NCBI GenBank assembly: GCA_964613785.1 | Contig: CAZTJT010000016.1 | Span: 34,841 to 98,840, forward strand | Length of the DNA stretch: 64,000 bases | From: LD21 sp964613785 | GTDB taxonomy: Bacteria; Bacteroidota; Bacteroidia; Bacteroidales; VadinHA17 | Reading direction: 5' to 3' | Part shown: positions 43,725 to 53,399 of the stretch, piece by piece | Position numbering within the stretch: the stretch's first letter is position 1 | Layout of the letters: each line of letters starts with the position of its first letter | Position numbers and translations under genes: made by a program | Notes under the pieces: model-generated | What the model was told of the DNA's origin: nothing | Seen by the model: the letters and a program-made list of their open reading frames with translations, nothing else | Databases searched by the model: none

Positions 43725-44366
43725 ATGTTGGAAAACACTATCCTACCTACTGATCTGATAAGTGCAATAGGTTCAGAACCGCGTGATTTCGCTGTAAAAG
43801 CAAAAAGAAGCCAACCGGTTAAAGTATCCCTTGCCATTATAATTTTCGGAGCTATATGGTTTCTGTTCTCGTGTGTTTTCGTAATTATCTTCATGGGCCC
43901 GGTCTTCCAGGGCAAGGAGGTCGAGTTCCTGGCAAATGATGTACCCACGGTAGCAGGTCCGGGCAACCTGAGGCCGCTGCTTGGTCCAGCTCTGATAATA
44001 GGGGTGTTTGTACTTATAGGACTTATTATGCTTGCTGTCGGATTTCGAATGCTTTTTAAAAAAGGCGGCTGGTTTGTCGGCACACCGACCAGACTGATAA
44101 GTTTCAAAAACGGCAGTTACAGGTCAATAGACTGGGAACAATTCTCAGGTGACATAGAAGTAAGCGTAAATGCAAAAAGAGGCAATTTAACTCTAAAAAT
44201 GAGATCAGGCAAAATGGTGAGCAGTAAAAACGGTCCCGATCGATATGTTCCTGATACCGTATATATTTCCGGCATAGAGAATGCTGCTGAAATTGAGCAG
44301 ATCTGCAGAAGAAGGATAAAGGAAAATGATCCTACACCCTCATCAGCCGGACCTTATATAAGGTAA
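43725..44366 (+). CDS. Two-helix membrane protein of unknown function
   Basis: A 213-residue protein. Hydrophobic segments are at about 31-53 (VSLAIIIFGAIWFLFSCVFVIIF) and 85-107 (ALIIGVFVLIGLIMLAVGFRMLF). The C-terminal half is soluble with beta-strand pattern (TRLISFKNGSYRSIDWEQFSGDIEV, NLTLKMRSGK). No named family recognised. Starts 2 bp after the FISUMP stop, so it may be transcribed with it. Confidence 0.65.
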   Translation: MLENTILPTDLISAIGSEPRDFAVKAKRSQPVKVSLAIIIFGAIWFLFSCVFVIIFMGPVFQGKEVEFLANDVPTVAGPGNLRPLLGPALIIGVFVLIGLIMLAVGFRMLFKKGGWFVGTPTRLISFKNGSYRSIDWEQFSGDIEVSVNAKRGNLTLKMRSGKMVSSKNGPDRYVPDTVYISGIENAAEIEQICRRRIKENDPTPSSAGPYIR

Positions 44367-44557
44367 TCCGCAGAAGGGATTTTCATTATTCTCTTAATGC
44401 TATTATAAAAGGCAGGCGGGGATTTTTTATGCCATATACAGTCCATTATTTTCATTTATTCAAGAAATTAAATTGCATGATGTTGAACCATGTGGATATT
44501 TTTTATATAATTTTAAATTTAAATCATGTGAGATCGTATTCAAATTCTAATCCAGCT

Positions 44558-45886
44558 ATGAAAACTTTATTTAAATCTTTAGTGTTTCTCCTTTTGATTT
44601 CCCTTTCATTCAGTGCTAACGGCCAGATAAAGGTTGATCTTGAGAAAAAAGTTATAAACCGGACCAACAGCAGGGTAAATCAAAGGACGGATCAGGCCAT
44701 CGACAAGGGTCTTGATGGTGTTGAAAGCGGGATAAAAGGCGCTTTTAAAAAGAAAGATAATAAAGACGACAAGGAGGTTTCTGACAATGAAGAAAAAAGT
44801 AATGAAGCCGATAATCAGAGAGGGGTAGATAATGGAAATCAGGGAAAAGAGGCTAAACCTGCACAACAGCAGACAGCTCTCGAATCCTACTCAAAATATG
44901 ATTTTATCCCGGGTGAAAAGGTAATTTTCTATGAAGATTTCAGCCAGGATGCAATAGGTGATTTCCCTGCTCTTTGGAACACAAACGGAACGGCAGAGGT
45001 TGTAACTACCAATCTGTATCCCGGCAACTGGATGAAATTTGCAATGAGAGAATGTGTGTGGACCGATGCCCTGCTCAATCTGCCTGATAATTACACTATT
45101 GAATTTGATATTATACCAATCAAAGGGGAGGAAGACAGGATGGCAGGCTATTATTTGCGACTTATGCAGGCCAAAAACGTTAAAGCGTGGGATGCCGGTT
45201 CATCCCCGGGCTATGGAGGTTTCTGCCTGCATATTGAGTCAAGCGGAAGACCAACCTATCACACCTGGTTTCTTAAGACGGATTGTCAGCAAACAAATTT
45301 GGATGGGTATAAAGATGATAAGCTCTATTATCAGAAAGAAAACCAGAAGTATCATATTGCAATGTGGATCCAGAAGTCAAGGATACGTGTATACCAGGAT
45401 CAGAACAAGATGATCGATCTGCCAAAGGCTTTTCAAACAGATTGTCTCAAGCCCGACAGGCTAAGGTTCGAATATGGTGCTGCCATGATAAGTAATATCC
45501 GGATTGCAGTCGGTGCTCCTGATATGCGCAGCAAACTTATAACTGAAGGTAAACTGGTCAGCTATGGCATTTATTTTGATGTTAACAAGGATGTTGTGAA
45601 GCCTGAATCCTATGGTACTCTTAAAGAAATTGCCAAAGTTCTTACTGAGAATCCCGATATAAAGGTCAAAATTATAGGTCATACCGATAGTGACGGGGCC
45701 GATGCCGCCAATCTCGACCTTTCTAAACGCCGGGGAGCAGCTGTAAAGAACGAACTTGTCAAAAACTTTGGTATTGATGCAGGGCGTCTCGAATCGGACG
45801 GCGCCGGGGAAACGCAGCCTATAGCCCCCAACGACAATGCGGCAAACAAAGCCCTGAATCGCAGGGTGGAATTTGTTAAACTCTAA
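44558..45886 (+). CDS. OmpA-family protein with a LamG-like middle
   Basis: Start set at 44558 (MKTLFKSLVFLLLISL, signal peptide). About 442 residues. A charged Asn/Asp/Lys-rich linker (about residues 50-105) is followed by a jelly-roll-like domain (KVIFYEDFSQDAIGDFPALWNTNG, NYTIEFDIIPIKGE). The C-terminal OmpA domain (from about 335) has IKVKIIGHTDSDGADAANLDLSKRRG and GAGETQPIAPNDNAANKALNRRVEF, for peptidoglycan binding. The C1 peptidase follows after 11 bp. Confidence 0.88.
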   Translation: MKTLFKSLVFLLLISLSFSANGQIKVDLEKKVINRTNSRVNQRTDQAIDKGLDGVESGIKGAFKKKDNKDDKEVSDNEEKSNEADNQRGVDNGNQGKEAKPAQQQTALESYSKYDFIPGEKVIFYEDFSQDAIGDFPALWNTNGTAEVVTTNLYPGNWMKFAMRECVWTDALLNLPDNYTIEFDIIPIKGEEDRMAGYYLRLMQAKNVKAWDAGSSPGYGGFCLHIESSGRPTYHTWFLKTDCQQTNLDGYKDDKLYYQKENQKYHIAMWIQKSRIRVYQDQNKMIDLPKAFQTDCLKPDRLRFEYGAAMISNIRIAVGAPDMRSKLITEGKLVSYGIYFDVNKDVVKPESYGTLKEIAKVLTENPDIKVKIIGHTDSDGADAANLDLSKRRGAAVKNELVKNFGIDAGRLESDGAGETQPIAPNDNAANKALNRRVEFVKL

Positions 45887-45897
45887 ATATTATATTT

Positions 45898-47142
45898 ATG
45901 AAAAGATCATTTCTGCTCATAATATCTTTAATTTGTTTCATCGGATCGTCAACAATTTGCGGCCAGAATAAGGACAAGGCCATATTCAGGATAATGCCTC
46001 CGGGTTTTTATCAGAACTCCATTCTTAAAGATGACAGAGAGGTAAAGGAGAGGACCGAGCCTGCAAAGCCTGTAAAATCTTTTGCAGTTGATCTTTCCTC
46101 AGCCTCACTGCCAAACAAGGTAGCTCTTTATAAGAACCAGCAATGGCACAATGCTCCTGTTTCGCAGGGGAATACAAGCACATGCTGGTGTTTTAGCACA
46201 ACATCATTCCTTGAGTCTGAAATCTACCGCATCAATAAGATAAAGGTCAAGCTGTCGGAGATGTATACGGTTTACTGGGAATATGTTGAGAAGGCAAGAC
46301 GCTTTGTCAGGGAAAGGGGCAACTCATTATTTGACGAAGGCTCAGAAGCCAATGCCGTGATAAGGATGTGGAGCAAATACGGAATTGTTCCGATCGAGAA
46401 TTATACCGGCCTGCTCCATGGCAGGAAGTATCACAATACTGAAAGGATGAGGGAGGAGATGCAGAATTACCTAAGGTCGTTGAAGGAGACCTCAGCGTGG
46501 GATGAGGATGCCGCACTGGCGACAATCAAATCAATAATGAATCATTACATGGGTGAACCACCGTCAGAAATAACAGTTAACGGAAAGAAGATGACTCCCG
46601 TTCAATATCTGAAAGATGTTCTGAAGATCAATCCGAGTGATTATGTTGATATCCTTTCGTACACCCAGGAACCATTCTATAAAAAGGTTGAATATATGGT
46701 ACCCGACAACTGGTGGCACAGCAGTGATTACTACAATGTCCCTCTTGATATTTTCATGTCTGCCCTTAAGAATGCCATAAGGAAGGGATACACCGTCAGC
46801 ATAGGAGGAGATGTCTCCGAACCGGGTTTTGACAGAGTGACCCAATGTGCTGTTATTCCTGACTTTGACATACCTTCCGCATATATCAATGATGATGCAC
46901 GCCAGTTTAGATTTTCCAACCGGACAACCACCGACGATCACGGAATGCACCTGGTAGGGTACCTTGAGAAAGACGGAAAAGACTGGTATCTTGTTAAAGA
47001 TTCGGGCTCGGGATCCCGTAACAATGATCCGGGCGCAGATGAATTCGGATATTATTTCTTCTCTGAGGATTATGTTAAGCTGAAAATGTTGGATTTCATG
47101 GTCCACAGGGAAGCCGTCAGGGAACTGCTTCAGAAATTCTGA
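45898..47142 (+). CDS. C1 family (bleomycin hydrolase-like) cysteine peptidase
   Basis: A 414-residue exported papain-fold peptidase (signal about 1-22). The catalytic Cys region SQGNTSTCWCFSTTSFLES is near residues 92-108, and the His region TTDDHGMHLVGYLEK is near 340. The third position, usually Asn in NSWG, reads KDSGSG here, with Asp. The TVSIGGDVSEPG loop and DYYNVPLD pattern match bacterial bleomycin-hydrolase relatives. Close to the OmpA gene (11 bp), which suggests a shared operon and perhaps an envelope complex. Confidence 0.85.
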   Translation: MKRSFLLIISLICFIGSSTICGQNKDKAIFRIMPPGFYQNSILKDDREVKERTEPAKPVKSFAVDLSSASLPNKVALYKNQQWHNAPVSQGNTSTCWCFSTTSFLESEIYRINKIKVKLSEMYTVYWEYVEKARRFVRERGNSLFDEGSEANAVIRMWSKYGIVPIENYTGLLHGRKYHNTERMREEMQNYLRSLKETSAWDEDAALATIKSIMNHYMGEPPSEITVNGKKMTPVQYLKDVLKINPSDYVDILSYTQEPFYKKVEYMVPDNWWHSSDYYNVPLDIFMSALKNAIRKGYTVSIGGDVSEPGFDRVTQCAVIPDFDIPSAYINDDARQFRFSNRTTTDDHGMHLVGYLEKDGKDWYLVKDSGSGSRNNDPGADEFGYYFFSEDYVKLKMLDFMVHREAVRELLQKF

Positions 47143-47282
47143 ACCACATAAATAGTTTTTGTATCGCGGAATAGTTTAAGAAACATATTTTTTCGGATTT
47201 ACTTTATTTAACATTCATTTAAAAACTACTGTTGTTTTTTTGGCTTTATTTGTAGCCACAATAAAACAGCCTGATCTTTTAA

Positions 47283-49955
47283 ATGAATTTTTCTATTGTG
47301 TTTTCCAGATTTACAGGATTCCTTTGGGTTTGCTTACTGGCTATTCATTCATCATCATTTGCAGAGAATGGCTATAAAGGGATGGATCAGGATACCATAA
47401 AGCGAACAGGTACTGTACGGAAACAACCTGTTTACGTTACAACAAGGCTGACAACGCATAAACCTGTAATAGACGGCAGACTTGATGATGAATGCTGGAA
47501 AAAGGGTACATGGGCCGGGGACTATACTCAGTTCATTCCGAATGAGGGAGCAAAACCGACTTGGCCCACAGAGATCAACATTCAATATGATGACCGTTAT
47601 ATTTATGTGGCCATAAGGGCGTATGACGGTGAACCTGAAAAAATCCTCCGGTTGCCAGGTATGCGTGATGAATTTTCAGGTGACATGGTTGGAGTCAACT
47701 TTGACAGTAACCGTGATTACCGTACCGGATATGAATTCAACCTTTCGGCCTGGGGGCAGAAAGTTGATCTGATACTATCAAATCCTGAAAATGTGAACAC
47801 CAACTGGAATGCTGTGTGGAAAGGTAAGACAGGCATTGAGGACTCAGCCTGGGTGGCTGAAATGGAAATACCGTTAAGCCAGCTGCGGTACAGCAATAAA
47901 GAGGAGCAGGTATGGGGTATGCACACCTGGAGGTGGATATCAAGGATCCAGGAAGAGAGCAACTGGAACAGGCAGACAAGGACTGGCGCCGGAGTATTAT
48001 ATAATTATGGTGAGATCAGAGGTATAACAGGCCTTAAGAAATCACGCCGTCTTGAACTTATGCCATTTAGCCTGGGTGAACTTAAGACAGTTGAAAAGGA
48101 CCCAGGAAATCCTTTTCTAAGAAACGGGCGCAACTGGGGAGGCAACCTGGGAATTGATGCTAAAATAGGCATATCCAGTAATTTTACTGTCGATCTGACT
48201 GTCAATCCCGATTTTGGCCAGGTCGAATCGGATCCATCAGTTATGAACCTTACTGCTTTCGAGACTTTCTATGAAGAGAAACGACCCTTTTTTCTCGAAG
48301 GTTTAAACATTTTTGATTTTGATTTTGACAATCAGAGTATTTTTTATTCACGACGAATTGGTCATGCACCTTCGCGATCACTCAATCCGTCTGAAGGTGG
48401 ATTTATAAAAACACCGGATAAGACCACCATAATCGACGCAGTAAAATTCAGTGGCACAACTTCCGACGGTCTGGCAGTAGGATTTATTCAGAGCCTTACA
48501 TCAAACGAATTTGCAAGACTGAGTGACAATGAGGGGAACAGATCAAAGCAGGAGATAGAACCACTTACAAACTATACTATTGGCCGCATCCAAAAAGGCT
48601 ATAATGAAGGTACGACAACATTTGGAGGTATAATTACCTCCACCAACCGGTTCATTAATAATCAGGATCTTGAATTTCTGCCTTCAAACGCCTATACAGG
48701 AGGTTTTGACCTGCTTCACCGGTGGAAAAATAAAAAGTATTTTGTGGATGCAAAACTTATAGGAAGCTATGTGGATGGGAGCCGGGAAGCCATAACGGCA
48801 CTTCAAAGGTCATCTGCAAGGTATTATCACCGCCCGGGAGCTGATTACCTGAGATATGATACAACAAGAACCAGACTAAGCGGATTCGGGGGTAAATTAA
48901 GGATCGGAAAGGGAGCACATGGATTATGGAAATATTCAACGGGGGTTACATGGCTTTCACCCGGTCTTGAATTAAACGATGCCGGATATATGCAATCTGC
49001 TGACGAGATAAACCAGGAAACGGAAATAACCTATTTTGTAAACCGGTCGACAGGTATTTTCAGAGGATATAATATTACGCTGGAGCAATTCAATTCCTGG
49101 AACTTCAAAGGGACTTTCACCGGATCAGGATTCCATCTTTCAGCAAATGCAGGTTTTACAAATCAGTGGGATATGGGCGCAAATATTATTTATCATTCAA
49201 AAGCATATGATACAAGAATATTGCGGGGAGGATTTGATATGATTGTGCCTTCAACTTCATTGTTTTTCGGACATTTAAGGACAGATCCCTCCAAAAGATT
49301 CATTACAGGAATAGAATATCGTCATGAAAAATCAGGTAATAAATCAGGATCAAGTTTTGAAATAGAGCCGCATATTACAATCCGTCCCATACAACTCCTC
49401 AGAATAAGACTGGGCGGCTCTTATGAAGATAATCAGGACAGGCTCCAGTATGTGGCAACAAAGGACTATATGTCTGAAAAGAGATACATCCTTGGGAAAA
49501 TAAATCAGAAAACAATTGGATTAACCTTTAGGGCAGATTTTAATCTTACTCCTGAGTTTTCGATACAATATTACGGAAGTCCGTTTGTATCAAAGGGAAG
49601 CTATGAAGAATTCAAACATATTACCAATCCAGGGGCTGCTGAATATGAGGACAGGTTTGCAATTTTTTCCAATCCGGTATTAAGCAACAACATTTATTCT
49701 CTGGATGAGAACAACGATTTCATACCCGACTATTTTATTGATAATCCTGCGTTTAATTTCTATCAGTTCAGGTCGAATCTGGTAGCAAAGTGGGAATACA
49801 GGCTCGGATCATTTATTTATCTGGTATGGTCGAGTGAGCGAACAGGGTATGCCACCGATCCCGGTTCATCAATAAAAGATTCATTCAGGCAGCTAACAAA
49901 GGTTATTCCGAACAATATTTTCCTTGTCAAGTTAAATTACTGGTTTTCAATGTAA
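47283..49955 (+). CDS. DUF5916 outer-membrane protein with CBM9-like N-terminus (copy 2)
   Basis: An 890-residue exported protein, paralogous to the one at 19305. Signal about 1-28; CBM9-like domain with KPVIDGRLDDECW, NIQYDDRYIYVAIRAYD, WVAEMEIPLSQLRY; DUF5916 part with GIDAKIGISSNFTVDLTVNPDFGQVESDPS and KRPFFLEGLNIFDF; C-terminal barrel ending in IFLVKLNYWFSM. The two copies differ throughout, so the duplication is old. Function unknown. Confidence 0.88.
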   Translation: MNFSIVFSRFTGFLWVCLLAIHSSSFAENGYKGMDQDTIKRTGTVRKQPVYVTTRLTTHKPVIDGRLDDECWKKGTWAGDYTQFIPNEGAKPTWPTEINIQYDDRYIYVAIRAYDGEPEKILRLPGMRDEFSGDMVGVNFDSNRDYRTGYEFNLSAWGQKVDLILSNPENVNTNWNAVWKGKTGIEDSAWVAEMEIPLSQLRYSNKEEQVWGMHTWRWISRIQEESNWNRQTRTGAGVLYNYGEIRGITGLKKSRRLELMPFSLGELKTVEKDPGNPFLRNGRNWGGNLGIDAKIGISSNFTVDLTVNPDFGQVESDPSVMNLTAFETFYEEKRPFFLEGLNIFDFDFDNQSIFYSRRIGHAPSRSLNPSEGGFIKTPDKTTIIDAVKFSGTTSDGLAVGFIQSLTSNEFARLSDNEGNRSKQEIEPLTNYTIGRIQKGYNEGTTTFGGIITSTNRFINNQDLEFLPSNAYTGGFDLLHRWKNKKYFVDAKLIGSYVDGSREAITALQRSSARYYHRPGADYLRYDTTRTRLSGFGGKLRIGKGAHGLWKYSTGVTWLSPGLELNDAGYMQSADEINQETEITYFVNRSTGIFRGYNITLEQFNSWNFKGTFTGSGFHLSANAGFTNQWDMGANIIYHSKAYDTRILRGGFDMIVPSTSLFFGHLRTDPSKRFITGIEYRHEKSGNKSGSSFEIEPHITIRPIQLLRIRLGGSYEDNQDRLQYVATKDYMSEKRYILGKINQKTIGLTFRADFNLTPEFSIQYYGSPFVSKGSYEEFKHITNPGAAEYEDRFAIFSNPVLSNNIYSLDENNDFIPDYFIDNPAFNFYQFRSNLVAKWEYRLGSFIYLVWSSERTGYATDPGSSIKDSFRQLTKVIPNNIFLVKLNYWFSM

Positions 49956-50155
49956 AATATGAGGCTGGATTACTGTGCCCCGGCGCTCTTCCTGACAGTA
50001 TCCCTCATGCATACCGGCATCTTAAATTAAGCTTTCCCGCACAGACTCTTCTTTAACCTGAAATGGATTCGTTTTCAAATAGTGTTTATCTTTACTGTCC
50101 TGGCTGGAATATCATTTTGCACTTTAATGCCAGGCTGATTAATAACCTGTATAAT

Positions 50156-51823
50156 ATGAACGACAGACATTTTTGCTTCCGACTATTTGCTTTGCTGCTC
50201 CTGGTATCTTTATCTGTTCCGGGCTATTCGCAGTCAAAGGGACTGAGAACCATAACTGAAAAGGAACTGAGGTATCATCTGGATTTTCTGGGAGCGCCCG
50301 AGTTCAGGGGAAGAGAAACCCCTTCACCGGAACTTGAGATTGCAACCCTATATATTGGCAACTGGTTAAAGAACAACGGATTTAAACCGGTAATGAAAAA
50401 CGGATCCTTTTATCAGCATTTCCCTCTTACCGTCAAATCGGTTTTTCAACCCAACACAAGGATCAGGATAACAAAAAGCGGAACAGACAGAGTATTCTTT
50501 TTTGGAAAGGATTTTGGTGGCAACTTTACTACCGGCGGTTCCTACTCAGGGAATATTGTATTTGCCGGACTGGGAATAAGCGATCCGGCATCCGGATGGG
50601 ATGACCTTAAGGATCTTGATCTTTCTGGTAAAATCGTAATTATTCTGGATGAAAAACAACCGGGAGAAAAGTATATTTCAGGGTCCACGTATGCATCAAG
50701 GCTGAATTCAAGGATTACAGATTTGCGTGACAGGGGCGCATCTGCAGTTCTTTCGGTTGTAAGTCCGGAAAGAGAATCAAGAAAATCAGAAGGAATAAAG
50801 ATCTTCGATTATATCCCTACAGGCAGGCTGGAGCCATTATATGAATCGCAGAGGACTGTTTTGCAATTAACACCCGAACCATTAAAAGTGGAAAAAAACA
50901 GGCGGCCTCCCATCCCTTTCGACAGGGCAGAGATTAGCCATGAACTTGCAGCCGAAGCGCTTGGAACAGATGTTGGTGAAATAGGCCGGATGTTCGGCCT
51001 TGTGAGGAAAGGACGGCAAATTCCGTCAAGGGAAGTAACAGATATTAAATTAAATCTTGATGTTGAGGTAGACACATATAAATCAACCTCACGTAATGTT
51101 CTTGCATTCGTTGAGGGATCAGATCCTGTTCTTAAAAATGAATACATTGTTATTTGCGGTCATCATGATGCAAGGGGAATAGATGACGGCCAGATAGTAG
51201 CAGGAGCTGACGACAATGGTACTGCAACAGTAGCACTAATGGAGATAGGACAGGCTTTGATGGCTGAAAGGCCTAAAAGATCTGTCATTCTTGCATGGGT
51301 TACCGGTGAGGAACAGGGGATGAACGGATCGCATTATTTCATAAACAACTGTCCCGTACCCGGTGAGAAGATAAGCGCCTGTCTGAACATGGACATGCTG
51401 GGACGAAACCATACCGATTCTCTTTTTCTTGTTGCCTCTGACCTTCTCAGTTCAGAGCTTGATGCTTCAATCAACAGGGTTAACAGGAAATTCGGAATCA
51501 ACTTCGGTTTCGATTACAGGTATTCGAATCTTATACACCCTCAAAGGGTTTATTTCAGGAGCGATCATTATCCATTTTTGAGGTTCGGTATCCCGGCAGT
51601 ATGGTTTTTCTGCGGCTTTACTCCCGATTATCATACCGAAAGGGATGTCCCTGAAGCGATTGATTACAGAAAGTTGCTTAATGCGACCAAACTTGTTTAC
51701 CTTACAGCTTTTGACACAGGGAACATGAAAGAACTTCTCAGGCTCGATGTTAATCCAGCTGTCACTGTGCGTGGAAAACATAATCTGACCGAAAGAAGTT
51801 TGTTTGAGGTACCTGTAAAATAG
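50156..51823 (+). CDS. M28 family zinc aminopeptidase
   Basis: Start at 50156 (MNDRHFCFRLFALLLLVSL, signal peptide); an upstream ATG at 50063 would add 31 residues. About 555 residues. The PA-like insert lies at about 70-270. Zinc-binding residues of M28 are all visible: His in VICGHHDARG, Asp in GADDNGTATVALMEI, the Glu pair in WVTGEEQGMNGS, Asp in NMDMLGRN, His in YFRSDHYPFLRFGIP. It removes N-terminal residues from peptides outside the cytoplasm; paired in lifestyle with the S46 and C1 peptidases. Confidence 0.93.
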   Translation: MNDRHFCFRLFALLLLVSLSVPGYSQSKGLRTITEKELRYHLDFLGAPEFRGRETPSPELEIATLYIGNWLKNNGFKPVMKNGSFYQHFPLTVKSVFQPNTRIRITKSGTDRVFFFGKDFGGNFTTGGSYSGNIVFAGLGISDPASGWDDLKDLDLSGKIVIILDEKQPGEKYISGSTYASRLNSRITDLRDRGASAVLSVVSPERESRKSEGIKIFDYIPTGRLEPLYESQRTVLQLTPEPLKVEKNRRPPIPFDRAEISHELAAEALGTDVGEIGRMFGLVRKGRQIPSREVTDIKLNLDVEVDTYKSTSRNVLAFVEGSDPVLKNEYIVICGHHDARGIDDGQIVAGADDNGTATVALMEIGQALMAERPKRSVILAWVTGEEQGMNGSHYFINNCPVPGEKISACLNMDMLGRNHTDSLFLVASDLLSSELDASINRVNRKFGINFGFDYRYSNLIHPQRVYFRSDHYPFLRFGIPAVWFFCGFTPDYHTERDVPEAIDYRKLLNATKLVYLTAFDTGNMKELLRLDVNPAVTVRGKHNLTERSLFEVPVK

Positions 51824-51962
51824 TAATGACGAGCCGGTCTGTGCGTATGCTATGGCTGGGATATTGAATTCTGAAATTCTCATAAAAATGTGCAATGTTG
51901 ATCTGAACAATAAGGGATCATAATCTGTTAGAATAGGAATTTTCTTTTAAAAAAGGTCCATT

Positions 51963-53390
51963 ATGAATAGATTCACTTTATTGACATTGACTTTGATTAT
52001 TCTTCTGACCGCAGGATCGGCCGGATTCAGGAGAGTTAATAATTCTGTGTCGGCATCCGTTCAGACTGTACAGAGGTCGGCTGCAATGAATTACCAGGCA
52101 TACTGTGCCGGATGCCACGGTGCAAATCTTGAGAAATTTGCTGCAAAGAAATGGATGGATGAAGAGGGAACGGCTTCGGCAGTGAACAGCATCAGGAATG
52201 GCATCGAAAATATCGGGATGCCATCCTTCAGGAAGACTTTCACAGATGTTGAAATTGAAGAACTTGCTGAATATGTCAAGAAAGGTATTCCTGAAGATAA
52301 AAGTAAACTTCAGCCTTCTGTTACACCGGGAGGTGTTATTCAGTCGGAAGCCCAGCGGTTTGTTGTTGATACAGTTATTTCCGGGTTGCAGGTTCCCTGG
52401 GGCATGGCATTTCTTCCAAACGGTGATATGCTTATCTCCGAGCGTGCCGGCACCATGCATCTTTATTCAAACGGAAAACTGTCTGCGCCGCTCGAGGGTG
52501 TCCCGCCTGTTATGGCAACCGGACAGGGCGGCCTTCTCGACATTGCCCTTCATCCCGATTATAAAAACAACGGATGGATATATTTCTCATATTCCTCGGT
52601 AACAACCAGGGACAATAAAACTGTCGGCAATACTGCCGTAATGAGGGCCAGGCTCAAGGGAAACAGGCTTGTTGACCAGCAGGTCATTTATATTGGAACA
52701 CCTCTTACGGAAAGGAACTATCATTTCGGATCAAAAATAGCTTTTGACAATAAAGGTCATATTTTCTTCGGTAACGGCGACCGAGGTCAACACTTCGATT
52801 TTCCTCAGAAGCTTGACAACACCAATGGCAAGATTATCAGGCTTTACGACGACGGATCGATACCCCGGGATAATCCTTTTATCAATACTCCCGGAGCGAT
52901 CCCGTCCATTTACAGTTACGGACACCGCAATCCTCAGGGGACATGCATACATCCTGAAACCGGAGAACTCTGGATCTCCGAGCACGGACCCAAAGGTGGG
53001 GATGAGCTGAATCTTGTTAAGCCCGGATTGAATTACGGCTGGCCCGTCATTTCATACGGAATTAACTATGACGGCACCATACTGACCCCTATTACAGAAA
53101 AGGAAGGGATGGAGCAGCCGTTATATTACTGGATCCCATCCATAGGCCCCTGTGGAATGACTTTTGTAACAGGTGACCGTTATAAGAACTGGCGTAATAA
53201 TCTTCTGATAGGATCGCTAAGCTTTAAATATCTCGAACGTGTTGTAGTTAAAGGCCATTCGGTTATGCATCGTGAAAAGCTCCTCGACGGTATCGGACGG
53301 GTGCGCAACGTGGTAATGAGCCCCGACGGTCTGATATATGTCGCTATTGAGAATCCGGGAAAGATTGTAAGGCTGATACCCATCGAATAA
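51963..53390 (+). CDS. Cytochrome c-PQQ-dependent sugar dehydrogenase fusion
   Basis: A 475-residue exported protein. Signal about 1-25. A cytochrome c domain (about 40-115) has the heme motif CAGCH at 48-52. Then a six-bladed GSDH/aldose sugar dehydrogenase domain (from about 130) shows VPWGMAFLPNGDMLISERAGTM, FGSKIAFDNKGHIFFGNGDRG, YSYGHRNPQGTCIHPETGELWISEHGPKGGDELN. PQQ- and calcium-binding family; oxidises aldoses in the periplasm and can pass electrons through the fused heme. A TonB receptor gene starts 9 bp after the stop. Confidence 0.9.
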   Translation: MNRFTLLTLTLIILLTAGSAGFRRVNNSVSASVQTVQRSAAMNYQAYCAGCHGANLEKFAAKKWMDEEGTASAVNSIRNGIENIGMPSFRKTFTDVEIEELAEYVKKGIPEDKSKLQPSVTPGGVIQSEAQRFVVDTVISGLQVPWGMAFLPNGDMLISERAGTMHLYSNGKLSAPLEGVPPVMATGQGGLLDIALHPDYKNNGWIYFSYSSVTTRDNKTVGNTAVMRARLKGNRLVDQQVIYIGTPLTERNYHFGSKIAFDNKGHIFFGNGDRGQHFDFPQKLDNTNGKIIRLYDDGSIPRDNPFINTPGAIPSIYSYGHRNPQGTCIHPETGELWISEHGPKGGDELNLVKPGLNYGWPVISYGINYDGTILTPITEKEGMEQPLYYWIPSIGPCGMTFVTGDRYKNWRNNLLIGSLSFKYLERVVVKGHSVMHREKLLDGIGRVRNVVMSPDGLIYVAIENPGKIVRLIPIE

Positions 53391-53399
53391 AAGCAGCAG

